NCBI RefSeq assembly: GCF_009833125.1
Contig: NZ_QRCC01000012.1
Span: 62,001-126,000, forward strand
Direction: 5' to 3'
Source: Nitrosomonas sp. HPC101
Lineage (GTDB): Bacteria; Pseudomonadota; Gammaproteobacteria; Burkholderiales; Nitrosomonadaceae
DNA: 64,000 nt
Shown: positions 1 to 10,036 of the stretch, piece after piece
Layout: each line of letters opens with the position of its first letter
How positions within the stretch are numbered: position 1 is the stretch's first letter
Notes under the pieces: generated by a model
Seen by the model: only the letters and a program-made list of their open reading frames with translations
The model's database searches: none
What the model was told of the DNA's origin: nothing
Position numbers and translations under genes: made by a program

Positions 1-519
1 CTGCCTGAAGCTGGCATAATCCTTGGCGAGATAATTGATATCGGGTTCTGTTGCGGGCTCTACGGGACAGGCAACCTGAGCTTTACAGTCCAGCTCATTG
101 GGGCAATCTATTTTGAAATTGAATTCAATCCGGTCGTAACGCGGGTCAAACCTGGAATGCGGCTGCCAATGGCCTTGTTCATCCTGCTCGACCACCCGCA
201 AGGTATAGGTGGAAAAATCCCCGGCCTTGTCGACGATGACTTCCATGAAATCATCGAATTCAATCCGTCTGGTCTTATGAATTTCGACACTGATCACACG
301 GATATCCCTTACCCGCCGTCCGCCCTCGATTCGTATATTGATCTCCGTCAAATCATCCGGCGTCTTGCCCAAAAAATAAACCCGTAGATACCGCTGATCA
401 TCCAGTCCGGGTTGAGTCTCGAAAAGATGTCCCACTTCCAGATAATCGAGGCCGCTAAGTGCTTCCTGCTGCTGTACGCTTTCCCGACGGAGTCCACTGT
501 TGCAAATGAGACTTTTCAT
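1..519 (-). CDS. Large phage-type baseplate assembly protein (J-like), N-terminal part, runs off left edge
   Basis: The frame is open from ATG 519 to base 1 (173 codons) with no stop, so only the N-terminus is present. The start overlaps the stop of the gp25 gene as ATGA, the coupling seen elsewhere in this operon. The visible protein ends in an INYLAKDYASFRQ-type segment, which I recognise from the large putative baseplate assembly proteins of phage-like injection systems (Afp11/J-type wedge proteins). Such a protein forms the baseplate wedge that links hub and sheath. Its position right after gp25 fits the Afp9-Afp10-Afp11 neighbourhood. The rest of the gene, and probably fibre and tape-measure genes, lie outside the window. 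Confidence 0.8.
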   Translation of the reverse strand, partial: MKSLICNSGLRRESVQQQEALSGLDYLEVGHLFETQPGLDDQRYLRVYFLGKTPDDLTEINIRIEGGRRVRDIRVISVEIHKTRRIEFDDFMEVIVDKAGDFSTYTLRVVEQDEQGHWQPHSRFDPRYDRIEFNFKIDCPNELDCKAQVACPVEPATEPDINYLAKDYASFRQ

Positions 520-881
520 GTCGAGGTACTCCGGGTAAATGTCGTTGCCGTAATCTCGCCGGTTCGGCGCACCTTGTACGTCAACTCGACGCGCAGACTG
601 GCATCTTCGCTGCTGACCAATAACGCCTGAATCTCGATCAGGTCGCCCAGCCACTGTTGTAAACCTGATTGAATGGTAAATTGCAGCGTCGCCGCCAGTT
701 CCGGGCTGTTCGGCGCGAAAATCAATTGCAGTATGCCGCTGCCGAAATCCGGCCGGTTGACACGTTCGCCGTTGTTGGTGAATAAAAACTGCTCGATCAT
801 GTCCCTGATATGATCGTTATCGTCCGTCAATGTGGTGCGTCCGCGATTGTCGAAATGGAACGGAAAGTCGATATTCAACAT
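516..881 (-). CDS. gp25-like baseplate wedge protein (Afp9/GPW family)
   Basis: This 121-aa protein has the size and pattern of the GPW/gp25 family: N-terminal FPFHFDNRGRT, then a DDNDHIRDMIEQFLFT stretch, the VNRPDFGSGI motif and a FAPN segment. In T4 and in eCIS particles gp25 is a baseplate wedge component that nucleates the sheath. The start is supported by AAGGAG eight bases upstream of ATG 881. It follows the PAAR gene by 10 bases and overlaps the next baseplate gene by four bases, so it sits inside the structural operon. The family assignment is firm; the particle type (secreted eCIS rather than phage or T6SS) comes from the neighbours. Confidence 0.93.
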   Translation of the reverse strand: MLNIDFPFHFDNRGRTTLTDDNDHIRDMIEQFLFTNNGERVNRPDFGSGILQLIFAPNSPELAATLQFTIQSGLQQWLGDLIEIQALLVSSEDASLRVELTYKVRRTGEITATTFTRSTST

Positions 882-891
882 ACCCTACTCC

Positions 892-1215
892 TTATAATGC
901 GCTGATCCGAGGCTGGGTGGCGATAATCAACAATGGCGTACCGGTCGGTGCGCAGATGGCCTGGCTGCTCTGCACCAGCAGCGGTTGACCGTTGGAGAAC
1001 ACGCGCGTGGTGCCGCTAAGCCACTGCGCCGTCACACACGGGCCGTTTGCTGCCGGTGGCGGAGGTAAAGTACAGCCGGCAACCACGTAGGGCGTGGTTA
1101 TCAGCACCGTCGGCTGGCTGCTGACGGTCACCCGCGGATTCGGCACGGTGGGCATCGCCTGGCCGGCATGCAAACACATCACTTGAGCGCCGACATGAAC
1201 GAGAAATCCAGGCAT
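892..1215 (-). CDS. PAAR-like spike tip protein
   Basis: A 107-aa protein rich in Pro, Thr, Val and Ala begins with a GFLVHVGAQVMCLHAGQA segment. It contains spaced CLH, CTL, CVT and CAP cysteines and short beta-strand-like repeats, the look of PAAR/DUF4280-type tips that cap the spike and often bind a metal ion. A ribosome binding site AGGAG precedes ATG 1215. It lies between the gp5-like spike base (9 bases upstream) and gp25, the same place as afp10 in Afp-type clusters. It would sharpen the tip and could carry cargo. The assignment rests on pattern and position, not on an alignment. Confidence 0.82.
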   Translation of the reverse strand: MPGFLVHVGAQVMCLHAGQAMPTVPNPRVTVSSQPTVLITTPYVVAGCTLPPPPAANGPCVTAQWLSGTTRVFSNGQPLLVQSSQAICAPTGTPLLIIATQPRISAL

Positions 1216-1224
1216 GCTTATCTC

Positions 1225-1767
1225 CTAAATAATGACCAGAGCGCCGTTGTTGATCGTGATGGTAGGGCCGACCATGTTGATGGTGGCGCCCTTGCCGTTG
1301 GAAATAAAAATCCCCGCATCGTTGACTACGATGGACGCGCCTGTCGTACTGCGCAGAATGATGCCCCCGGTTGTCGGCGCCGGTGGCATGACCGGCGGCG
1401 GCACGGACGGCGGCAAATCGCTGATGATGACGGCCTGTTGCAAGGTGGACTGAAATACGAAACTCGGGGCGGCCGGATTGCCCGCCGTTACGGCCAGGGG
1501 CATCTCGGCAACCGAGCCATACCAGCAGCCGCTCCAGATCGGATAATCGGGATCGCCCTGCTCGAACTCGACCCAGACGCCGGCGCCGATTTGCGGCAGC
1601 ACATAAGCGCCCATTTGTTTTCCCGAGCTTGGGAAGCAGGGCATTGCCCACGACGTTGGCACCAGCCCTGCCACATCGGGAACTTGCACCTGCAGACGCC
1701 CTATTTGCAAAGGATCGACATTGTTCAATACCGTGCCCCGGTATTTTCCGTAGTAAGGCTGGCTCAT
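1225..1767 (-). CDS. gp5-like spike / baseplate assembly protein V
   Basis: The 180-aa protein opens with YYGKYRGTVLNNVDPLQIGRLQV, the OB-fold start of baseplate protein V and the gp5 N-domain. A WVEFEQGDPDYPIWSGCWYG segment follows, and the C-terminus ends in beta-helix-like repeats (STTGASIVVNDAGIF, then NMVGPTITINN). In contractile particles this trimer forms the base of the central spike under the PAAR tip. It overlaps the upstream hub gene by ATGA. Because hub (gp27-like) and spike (gp5-like) are separate genes here, the VgrG function is split rather than fused. Confidence 0.92.
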   Translation of the reverse strand: MSQPYYGKYRGTVLNNVDPLQIGRLQVQVPDVAGLVPTSWAMPCFPSSGKQMGAYVLPQIGAGVWVEFEQGDPDYPIWSGCWYGSVAEMPLAVTAGNPAAPSFVFQSTLQQAVIISDLPPSVPPPVMPPAPTTGGIILRSTTGASIVVNDAGIFISNGKGATINMVGPTITINNGALVII

Positions 1768-2888
1768 ACAGGCACCCTCGGCGTAATGGATACCAGGCCG
1801 TTGCGTGTCAAGGTAAAGCTTTGCTTGAACTCGCCTTGTTTCAGCGTACTGGTCACTTTTTTGACAAAATACAGCCCATTGTAGGCCATGCCTACACCCC
1901 TGACGCCCACCAACTGCCGCGCCTTCAAAATTCGGCCGTAGCGCACCACATCTAGAGAGCCCTCGCCTTCCACCGCGTCGGCGGAACGAGAAGCCTCGGC
2001 CACGCCGCGCGAGATAGCTTCCATCGGCGGCAGTTTCGCGGTTTCCCGCAAGACCGTCACATTGGTGACAGGCGCCGGAATAATTCCCAACGGCGGTTGC
2101 AACGGATTGAGATTAGGGATCGGCAGAGGAATCGGGAATTTGGTGAGCTGGTTCTGGATGAGCACAATCGGGATCGTGGTGTCTGCAGTATTGAAACTGA
2201 AGGTCAGCGATTCCACGTTGGTGTGCGCGTCCATATCCATGTTCAAGGCCGGCTGCGGCGGACCAACCTTGATTTCCGGCCCCCAATAGGCAATGTTGGT
2301 ACCTGGCGCGGGACCAGGGTCAATATAAAATACATAGCCCGCCAACCTCGCCAGCTCTTGGACATAGGCCAGATCATGGCCTTTCTGCGCAGGAATGCGC
2401 TCAACCGGAATAGGCACGTCCGTGAACAGTGTGGGAATAACCATGGGGATCATTCCGAACGCCGCATACTTGGCGATAATCAAGAGGATGCGCGCCTCCA
2501 CCGGCATGGCCGGAAAAGGAAAGCCGCTGAAGTCGATCAGTTTCATCGCCTTGGTCAAATCATCCCCGAATACGGTCAAGGTCGATTGCCCTGGCTGGCT
2601 TCCAGGCGCAATTTGGTTGCGGGTCATAAGGCCATCCATCAACACTTGGGGTGTGCCGTCAATGGTAACGATGATAATGACGCGCAGCATCGGCGTTTGG
2701 CCTGCCGCCACCAGGAAAATGGTTTGCAAGGGCGAGCGGTTGCTCAGGTTGAATTTCAACTTGAAGGCGCTGGGCACATCGGTGTTGTGGGTGACTTCAA
2801 CTTCCGTCAAGGCGTCGAGCACCGCTCTCGGCACCGGCACCGGTACCACTGGCCCCACCAGCAAGGTTAGATGAATGCCCTTATGCAT
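1764..2888 (-). CDS. gp27-like hub protein (phage late control D / VgrG N-domain family)
   Basis: The 374-aa protein has the layout of the phage late control gene D and gp27 hub family. An early TEVEVTHNTDVPSAFKLKF strand leads into the barrel, VFGDDLTKAMKLIDF and KGHDLAYVQELARLAGYVFY lie in the middle, and VRYGRILKARQLVGVRGVG is near the end. The trimeric hub joins the tube to the spike. The gene overlaps the LysM-like gene upstream by 8 bases and the spike gene downstream by 4, so translation is probably coupled. The central region is Pro-rich (LTKFPIPLPIPNLNPLQPP), probably a surface loop. Confidence 0.9.
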   Translation of the reverse strand: MHKGIHLTLLVGPVVPVPVPRAVLDALTEVEVTHNTDVPSAFKLKFNLSNRSPLQTIFLVAAGQTPMLRVIIIVTIDGTPQVLMDGLMTRNQIAPGSQPGQSTLTVFGDDLTKAMKLIDFSGFPFPAMPVEARILLIIAKYAAFGMIPMVIPTLFTDVPIPVERIPAQKGHDLAYVQELARLAGYVFYIDPGPAPGTNIAYWGPEIKVGPPQPALNMDMDAHTNVESLTFSFNTADTTIPIVLIQNQLTKFPIPLPIPNLNPLQPPLGIIPAPVTNVTVLRETAKLPPMEAISRGVAEASRSADAVEGEGSLDVVRYGRILKARQLVGVRGVGMAYNGLYFVKKVTSTLKQGEFKQSFTLTRNGLVSITPRVPV

Positions 2889-3249
2889 CTGATACTCCCG
2901 GAATCCCCTGAGGCAAAGTGATCCTGAGTCTGCGTCCTATCGTCTCGGTCAATTCATCGGGACGCATCGCCCTGTTCGCATCGCACACTTGCCAGAACTG
3001 TTCCGGGTCGCCCAGATAATGCGCAGTGATATTATCCAGGCGCTCGCCTTCCGTAACGACGTGTTCCTGAAGCAGGGCAAAATTTTCCGGTTGCGGCAGA
3101 AAACGTCGTTTGAGATAGATAATCGTCCTGCCGTCCGGCGCGGTTAGCGTCGCGGTTTCAACGCCATAATAACGACTAGTAGCCGGAAATAGCGGCGTGC
3201 TGAATGTCCTGCCTTGCAACATCAATTGTAGTGGATCGGTCATCATCAA
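2881..3249 (-). CDS. LysM-domain baseplate protein (gp53/Afp7 C-terminal type)
   Basis: A 122-aa protein with a C-terminal LysM-like unit (EHVVTEGERLDNITAHYLGDP, then WQVCDANRAM and ITLP). In phage and eCIS baseplates such proteins (gp53, Afp7 C-domain) stabilise the hub and wedge contact. Three ATG codons in a row follow GGAGTTG, so the exact start is ambiguous by two residues. It follows the CIS-tube gene by 18 bases and overlaps the hub gene. In Afp the LysM unit is fused to the tube-like domain; here the two are separate reading frames. Confidence 0.86.
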   Translation of the reverse strand: MMMTDPLQLMLQGRTFSTPLFPATSRYYGVETATLTAPDGRTIIYLKRRFLPQPENFALLQEHVVTEGERLDNITAHYLGDPEQFWQVCDANRAMRPDELTETIGRRLRITLPQGIPGVSDA

Positions 3250-3267
3250 CTCCTATAAACAAGGCGG

Positions 3268-3927
3268 TTATGGAATACCGTTAATACCCAGGCTGGCAAA
3301 GGAGCCACCCTGGTGTTTGGCCGATAATTGTTCTTTATTCTGCAAAAAGCTCATGAACAGATTGCCGCCTTTATGAGAGAAACCTAAATCGTCGATGCTC
3401 AAGACCCGCATGCCCAGGCTCACTTTTGCCCGAATCGGATTCAGCGACGGATCGAAAGCTTCTTCGGTAATGCTGAATTCGGTCAGCCGTACCGGCACGA
3501 TCCGGTTCTTACTCCAGGTAAACAGCATCAGCGGCGTTTCCATCGGCACGATTTCCAGGGTTCCTGAATTCGCCAGACTGTTGTTAGCCTGCAGCTGGCT
3601 GCTGCTCGGATAGATCATTGTCTCCAGCGCGGCCAGCTGGGAATGCAGGCCGGATTGAACGATCGTGGCGTTCTGGTCCGGGAACTCCAGCTGGTCCGCC
3701 GCATCGATCTCGGCGTCCAGCTTGATGGTTTCAACCGGTGGACCTTTCAGGCGCAGCGCTTCCGAGCGGTCGCCGCTCCCCCCGCCCACGCCCTGAATCT
3801 GGAAAGAACGGGTCAAGGTATCCGAGTTGTATTGAAGGGCGATAATCCGCTGCACCGCGCTGGTGCCTGGATTGAGCAATACAATGCCGCCTTTGATCAA
3901 CTTGGGTGAGACGGGAAACGTGGTCAT
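3268..3927 (-). CDS. CIS tube-type baseplate adaptor (Afp7 N-domain-like)
   Basis: The 219-aa protein starts with a SPKLIKGGIVLLNPGTSAVQ segment and has IALQYNSDTLTRSFQIQGVG, the start of the contractile-injection-system tube family (the N-domain of Afp7-type proteins). A PMETPLMLFTWSKNRIVPVRL strand and an ITEEAFDPSLNPIRA loop recall tube-fold proteins. Its likely job is to join the inner tube to the hub. It is the first gene after the two cargo genes and starts the baseplate block. Function is inferred from family and order. Confidence 0.82.
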   Translation of the reverse strand: MTTFPVSPKLIKGGIVLLNPGTSAVQRIIALQYNSDTLTRSFQIQGVGGGSGDRSEALRLKGPPVETIKLDAEIDAADQLEFPDQNATIVQSGLHSQLAALETMIYPSSSQLQANNSLANSGTLEIVPMETPLMLFTWSKNRIVPVRLTEFSITEEAFDPSLNPIRAKVSLGMRVLSIDDLGFSHKGGNLFMSFLQNKEQLSAKHQGGSFASLGINGIP

Positions 3928-4066
3928 TCAAAATCTCCAGTTACATCTTCAAAAAGCAGGGTACGTTTTACGCACCATGTCGGATGTTTTTAAAATAGTC
4001 ATAATAATTTCATCAGTTATTTGGTGCATGGAATGCGGCCTGGCTGGTGTCTCTTCATTAGTCCAT

Positions 4067-5434
4067 TCATTTACTGCCACCCGACTTCTTAGGGGCTTGT
4101 TTGCCAGCCTTGCTCCCGCCAGCCGGCACCACGATTTCTTCCGGTTTGTCTGGTGTTCTGCCGCTGAGACAGTGGACGTAGTTGGCCCATGAATCAGCGG
4201 ATTCGAACGCCCCCTTCGAAGTGCAATCGAAAACAGGGAAATACTGTTCACCGGCATCGGCCTTCCCTATGCCCTTCACATGGGCCATCTCGTGGATCAT
4301 CGTGCGGATCCGTCCCTCGTTGTTGCCAGGATCCGCAAAAAAACCTGGGCACAAGACGATCGGTTGCCGATGATCGCGAACATAGCCGGCCCGTGATCCA
4401 CAGTCTGGGTCACCCACACCAGCCACCTTAACGTCCACGGTGACAAGCCCGCCCCCCATGCCCCTTAGCACTTCGCTAATCTGATCCATGTTCGGACTGG
4501 CCCAATCGAACTTGATCTGAGCAAGGCGGTTAGCCTCTTGAAACTGACCGGCTCCCTGAATCCCACTGGCTTTGAACATGGCCGTTTGTGTACGAACCGC
4601 CGCCGCACTGCGAGCTTCGTCGATCATTTTCTTTTGCGCTTTACTCGGTTCCACCGGTGAAACGACCTTCGGAGCTTGGGACTGGTTCTTCTTGTCCTTA
4701 TTTTGCCGCTGCGGAGCGACTGTTCGTGCGGATCCGACTACGTGTGCAAATCCCGCCGTAACCACTTTCTGTGCTGCGTGATTCGCCTCGTGTTCCAGGC
4801 TATCATCCTCTGCAGTCAACCAATCCGGGGAAAACCGCTGGACACCTGCATCGACGCCTCTCTGCTGGATGGTGTGCGCCAACTCGTGGGCGAGCAACCA
4901 CCTCCCCTCGTGCGACCCTGGCGCGAACCGGCCTGCACCGAACACAACGTTTTGACCCACCGTATATGCATTGGCGTTCACATCCTTCGCAGATTGTTCA
5001 GCGGTCGTTCCAGAATGAACCCGCACCCGCGAAAAGTCCTGGCCGAAGCGCTGTTCCATGTCCTGTCGTAACGCCGGTTCCAGCGGTCTGCCGGAGCCGA
5101 CAAGGACACGGTCCACACTGGCGGGCGCGGTCTCCACCCCCTCGGTTGCCTGCCCCGCGTAGCGCTGGATGCGTAGTGGTGTGGTGCTAACTGGGGAATG
5201 TCCCGGCGCTGTCATCACCTGATCGGCAACCCGATCTGCTTCTTGTTCCCGCAGATCGTTACTTGCACCAATGCTAAGTTTACGTTGTAAGCCACTCTTG
5301 TTCTTCACACACTCCACGCACTCCCCACCTGTAACCTTATGTTTCCCGCAAGCGCACTTGCGTTGGAGAATGCCTCGATGTGGAGGCAAAAAAACTGTTG
5401 TTTTGGCTTGCTGAGCAACGGTTGTTTTATTCAT
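4067..5434 (-). CDS. eCIS cargo: DUF4157 metalloprotease-like leader fused to aspzincin-like protease domain
   Basis: The 455-aa protein begins with a conserved leader carrying CxC-x9-CxxC (C27, C29, C39, C42), probably a zinc ribbon. A DUF4157 domain follows (EQEADRVADQVM, then a DFSRVRVH segment) with HELAH at residues 183-187. DUF4157 proteins are the commonest cargo companions of eCIS. A second zincin motif, HEMAH at 381-385 with KAD (D393), a nearby Tyr and an ADSWANY segment (413-419), matches the aspzincin (M35, Lys-specific endopeptidase) pattern. The C-terminal ~180 residues are therefore a candidate effector protease. The tail is Lys/Gly-rich. ATG 5434 follows GGGAGGAATCGGCC, nearly identical to the leader of the next DUF4157 gene. 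No immunity gene is adjacent. Confidence 0.88.
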   Translation of the reverse strand: MNKTTVAQQAKTTVFLPPHRGILQRKCACGKHKVTGGECVECVKNKSGLQRKLSIGASNDLREQEADRVADQVMTAPGHSPVSTTPLRIQRYAGQATEGVETAPASVDRVLVGSGRPLEPALRQDMEQRFGQDFSRVRVHSGTTAEQSAKDVNANAYTVGQNVVFGAGRFAPGSHEGRWLLAHELAHTIQQRGVDAGVQRFSPDWLTAEDDSLEHEANHAAQKVVTAGFAHVVGSARTVAPQRQNKDKKNQSQAPKVVSPVEPSKAQKKMIDEARSAAAVRTQTAMFKASGIQGAGQFQEANRLAQIKFDWASPNMDQISEVLRGMGGGLVTVDVKVAGVGDPDCGSRAGYVRDHRQPIVLCPGFFADPGNNEGRIRTMIHEMAHVKGIGKADAGEQYFPVFDCTSKGAFESADSWANYVHCLSGRTPDKPEEIVVPAGGSKAGKQAPKKSGGSK

Positions 5435-5677
5435 GGCCGATTCCTCCCATACACCAATTGAGTGATTTTCGTCGCATTGTTCCCAGTCATTTAATGATGA
5501 TTGTGGTCTGTAATTTATTATTGACTGTATTCACAATTTTCGCTCCTACTCTAGCTCATGTTTATGAACCTGTTTACAACTTAACTACGTATTAAAGCGC
5601 CTTCGACGGTACCGTTCCCACAATCCAGCCGTGATGCGGTTAGATTTCCAATCCTCCACCGATCCTAAGCATTCTGA
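5435..5677. other. AT-rich spacer between two cargo genes
   Basis: This 243-base gap separates the two DUF4157 cargo genes, whereas most genes in this operon overlap or nearly touch. It is visibly more AT-rich than its flanks. I found no convincing small gene or immunity gene in it on either strand. It may hold an internal promoter for the downstream cargo and baseplate genes or be scar sequence from cargo-gene exchange. Confidence 0.5.
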
Positions 5678-7694
<2,017 letters not shown>

Positions 7695-7702
<8 letters not shown>

Positions 7703-7955
7703 GGCCGATGCCTCCATAAATCGATTGCGCGATTTGCCGGCCGAGTTGCGCCGGCTTGCCAACCTCATTTATTTGAATGCTGCGTCCGGATAGACGCGGC
7801 AGGTTCGTACCTTGGGCAAGATCGGGAGAAAGTGTGCCCTCTGCAAGCATCCGTGTCAGTTCGGCTGCTACGCTGGTTTGCAACAAATGACGCTGATCGG
7901 GTGCAACATTCACATCATCCAAAATCAGCCGTTCGATATGCAGATTGATGTTCAT
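7695..7955 (-). CDS. Small conserved eCIS-associated protein of unknown function
   Basis: The 86-aa protein has an N-terminal strand (LHIERLILDDVNV), a predicted helix (QRHLLQTSVAAELTRMLAEG) and a C-terminal GRQIAQSIYGGIG helix. I recognise this arrangement as a small protein found beside the AAA+ ATPase in many eCIS loci, but no function is established to my knowledge. It overlaps the ATPase stop by four bases and the next cargo start by eight, so it is translationally coupled to both. That suggests a chaperone or adaptor for cargo loading, which is inference only. Confidence 0.8.
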
Positions 7956-10036
7956 TTGCCCTCCGCCTGATCCAGCCAGCGAAAGTCCGATTCCTTTGCT
8001 GGGCGCTCCAGTTTTTTAAATTCGGTGCGCGCCGCGTTCAGGATCAATGGCATGGAAACCTTTCCATCAGAGTGTTGAGCCGCCAGAAATGCCGCGTTCA
8101 ACGCCACGTTCTGGATGCTGCCGCCGGTCAGGTTGAGTGAGGCGAGCCGTTGATAATCCAAAGCCGGATCGACCGGTGTTTCTGGTGGAAACACTTTTTG
8201 CCAGATTTGCTTGCGTTCCTCGATGCCGGGAATGGGAAAATCGACGATGAAGCGCAAGCGACGAACAAAGGCTTTGTCCAGCGCGCTTTTCATGTTGGTC
8301 GCCAGTATCGCCAGACCCCGATAGGACTCCATGCGTTGCAGCAGATAATTAATCTCGATATTGGCATAACGGTCGTGACTGTCCTTGACTTCGCTGCGCT
8401 TGCCGAACAGGGCATCGGCTTCATCGAAGAACAGGATGGCGCCGCTGTCTTCGGCGGCATCGAACAGCTTGCGCAGGTTCTTTTCGGTTTCGCCGATGTA
8501 TTTATTGATGACCGCCGACAGGTCGATGCGGAACAGATCGAGCTGCAGTTCATTGGCGATCACTTCCGCGGCCATGGTCTTGCCGGTGCCACTTTCGCCG
8601 GCGAACAAGGCGTTGATGCCCAGTCCCCGGTTCATTTTGTCGCGAAAGCCCCAGGCGTCGTAAACGCGGTTGCGTTGGGCCGCCTGATCGGTGATCTGCC
8701 GCAGCAGAGTTTTTTGCTCCGGCGGCAGCACCAGTTGCTCCCAGTCGGCCTTGGCGACTATCCTGGCCGCGAGTTGATCCATGCCGGCCCGCGCCGCGAT
8801 ACGGCAGGCCTGCCATAGGTCGCTGTTGAGAGCCTCCGGCTGCTGCGAACCAGCACTCAGCGCTGTTTTTGCCAAGCCTTTGATTTCGTTTTGATTGAAA
8901 GAAAATTGCTCGGCGAGACGTTGCGGCTGATCCTTCACTTGATCCTGGGCAATGTCCTTTAACGCTTCAACCCAAAGTTGTTGCTGCTCTTGCGGCGTCG
9001 GTTTATTGATCTCAACCGATAGCCGGTTTCTAAGCGACTCGGCCTTGGTATCCAGCACATCGAGAAATACCACGCCGCTGCTGCGTTCCAGAAAACGTCT
9101 CAACAGCGTTTTTTCATTGTCTCCGGCGCCATCGACACTGATATACAGCGCCAACGGCATCAGCATCGATTCCCTCTGCCAAAGCCGGGTGAAAGTCTCA
9201 AAATCACCGATTTGACCCGGCAAGGTCTTGATATCCATGGAATGCAGATTGAGCTTTAAGGCGGTTGCCACTATTCCGGCGATCATCTGTTTGCTGGCGC
9301 TATCGTGTCCCAGTAACGCTATGAAAGGCAGTCTTTCCTTGCCGTTGGCGGCTTTCAAGCCGCCAACAATATGATCGACGGCCTGTTGCTGCGAGGGAGG
9401 AAGCGTATCATTGCCTTGCTGACGCATCACAGGATCGATCAGCGGCGCCAGGCGATCGTCCAGATAGTTGAGCCCCTTGAGATAATTGAGGATGCGTTCG
9501 TCGATGCTCAAGGCGGATGCGGTTAACGCCTGGGCATTGGGCTGGTTGATTTCCAGTAAACGCCAGTAACGTAAGGGCGCATTGGGGGCCAGTGCATTCC
9601 AGTCGGGCTCGTCGAATAATGCAAAAGCCAAAGCAAAGGTCGGGTAAGGCTTGTTTGGGTTACCTTGCGCTTTTGCACAAAGGCTTGCGATGCGCGTATC
9701 CAGTTCCATGGCCGCGCACAGCGCCAGAGCATGACGATCAAAGGTCGATAGGCCCAAAGCCTTTGCCAACAGACTCAATGCCGGCGGCGGCTCGCTGTTT
9801 TCCAGCTTGACCATGTCCTGGCGAGCCGTTTCGATCACCTCGCTATTCAGCTTTGCCGGCGGCGGTGGGGTTTTCCTGGCTGTTTTAAACCAGCCGCCGC
9901 TTTCCTTGCTGGTTTCGTCAGTCTCTGTTCCCTGTTCGGCTTGTTGTATGAGTCGCTGCAAGCGCAGCCTGATCCATGCCACGTCGGCGGCCAGGTGCTT
10001 ATCGTTGTTTTCCATCCAGTCGGCCTGATCGCTCAT
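7952..10036 (-). CDS. AAA+ ATPase of the injection system (Afp15-like)
   Basis: The 694-aa protein has a long N-terminal region with a degenerate first ATPase unit (IALLGHDSASKQM at about residue 240). A canonical C-terminal AAA+ module follows: Walker A GESGTGKT at about 480, Walker B ILFFDEADALFG at about 540, sensor ATNM, and arginine fingers in DKAFVRRLRF. This is the CDC48-like layout of Afp15 and PVC15 ATPases, needed for particle assembly or cargo loading. It overlaps the DUF4255 gene as ATGA and its stop overlaps the small 86-aa gene. The ATPase marks the locus as eCIS rather than prophage. Confidence 0.94.
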   Translation of the reverse strand: MSDQADWMENNDKHLAADVAWIRLRLQRLIQQAEQGTETDETSKESGGWFKTARKTPPPPAKLNSEVIETARQDMVKLENSEPPPALSLLAKALGLSTFDRHALALCAAMELDTRIASLCAKAQGNPNKPYPTFALAFALFDEPDWNALAPNAPLRYWRLLEINQPNAQALTASALSIDERILNYLKGLNYLDDRLAPLIDPVMRQQGNDTLPPSQQQAVDHIVGGLKAANGKERLPFIALLGHDSASKQMIAGIVATALKLNLHSMDIKTLPGQIGDFETFTRLWQRESMLMPLALYISVDGAGDNEKTLLRRFLERSSGVVFLDVLDTKAESLRNRLSVEINKPTPQEQQQLWVEALKDIAQDQVKDQPQRLAEQFSFNQNEIKGLAKTALSAGSQQPEALNSDLWQACRIAARAGMDQLAARIVAKADWEQLVLPPEQKTLLRQITDQAAQRNRVYDAWGFRDKMNRGLGINALFAGESGTGKTMAAEVIANELQLDLFRIDLSAVINKYIGETEKNLRKLFDAAEDSGAILFFDEADALFGKRSEVKDSHDRYANIEINYLLQRMESYRGLAILATNMKSALDKAFVRRLRFIVDFPIPGIEERKQIWQKVFPPETPVDPALDYQRLASLNLTGGSIQNVALNAAFLAAQHSDGKVSMPLILNAARTEFKKLERPAKESDFRWLDQAEGK

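Noticed and set aside
1016..1651. 211-aa minus-strand frame overlapping spike and PAAR genes
   Set aside because: Arg-rich composition typical of an out-of-frame reading; the real genes are well matched to families.
2097..2870. Long plus-strand frame (257 aa) opposite the hub gene
   Set aside because: It is a shadow of the minus-strand gene with no recognisable motif and no ribosome binding site.
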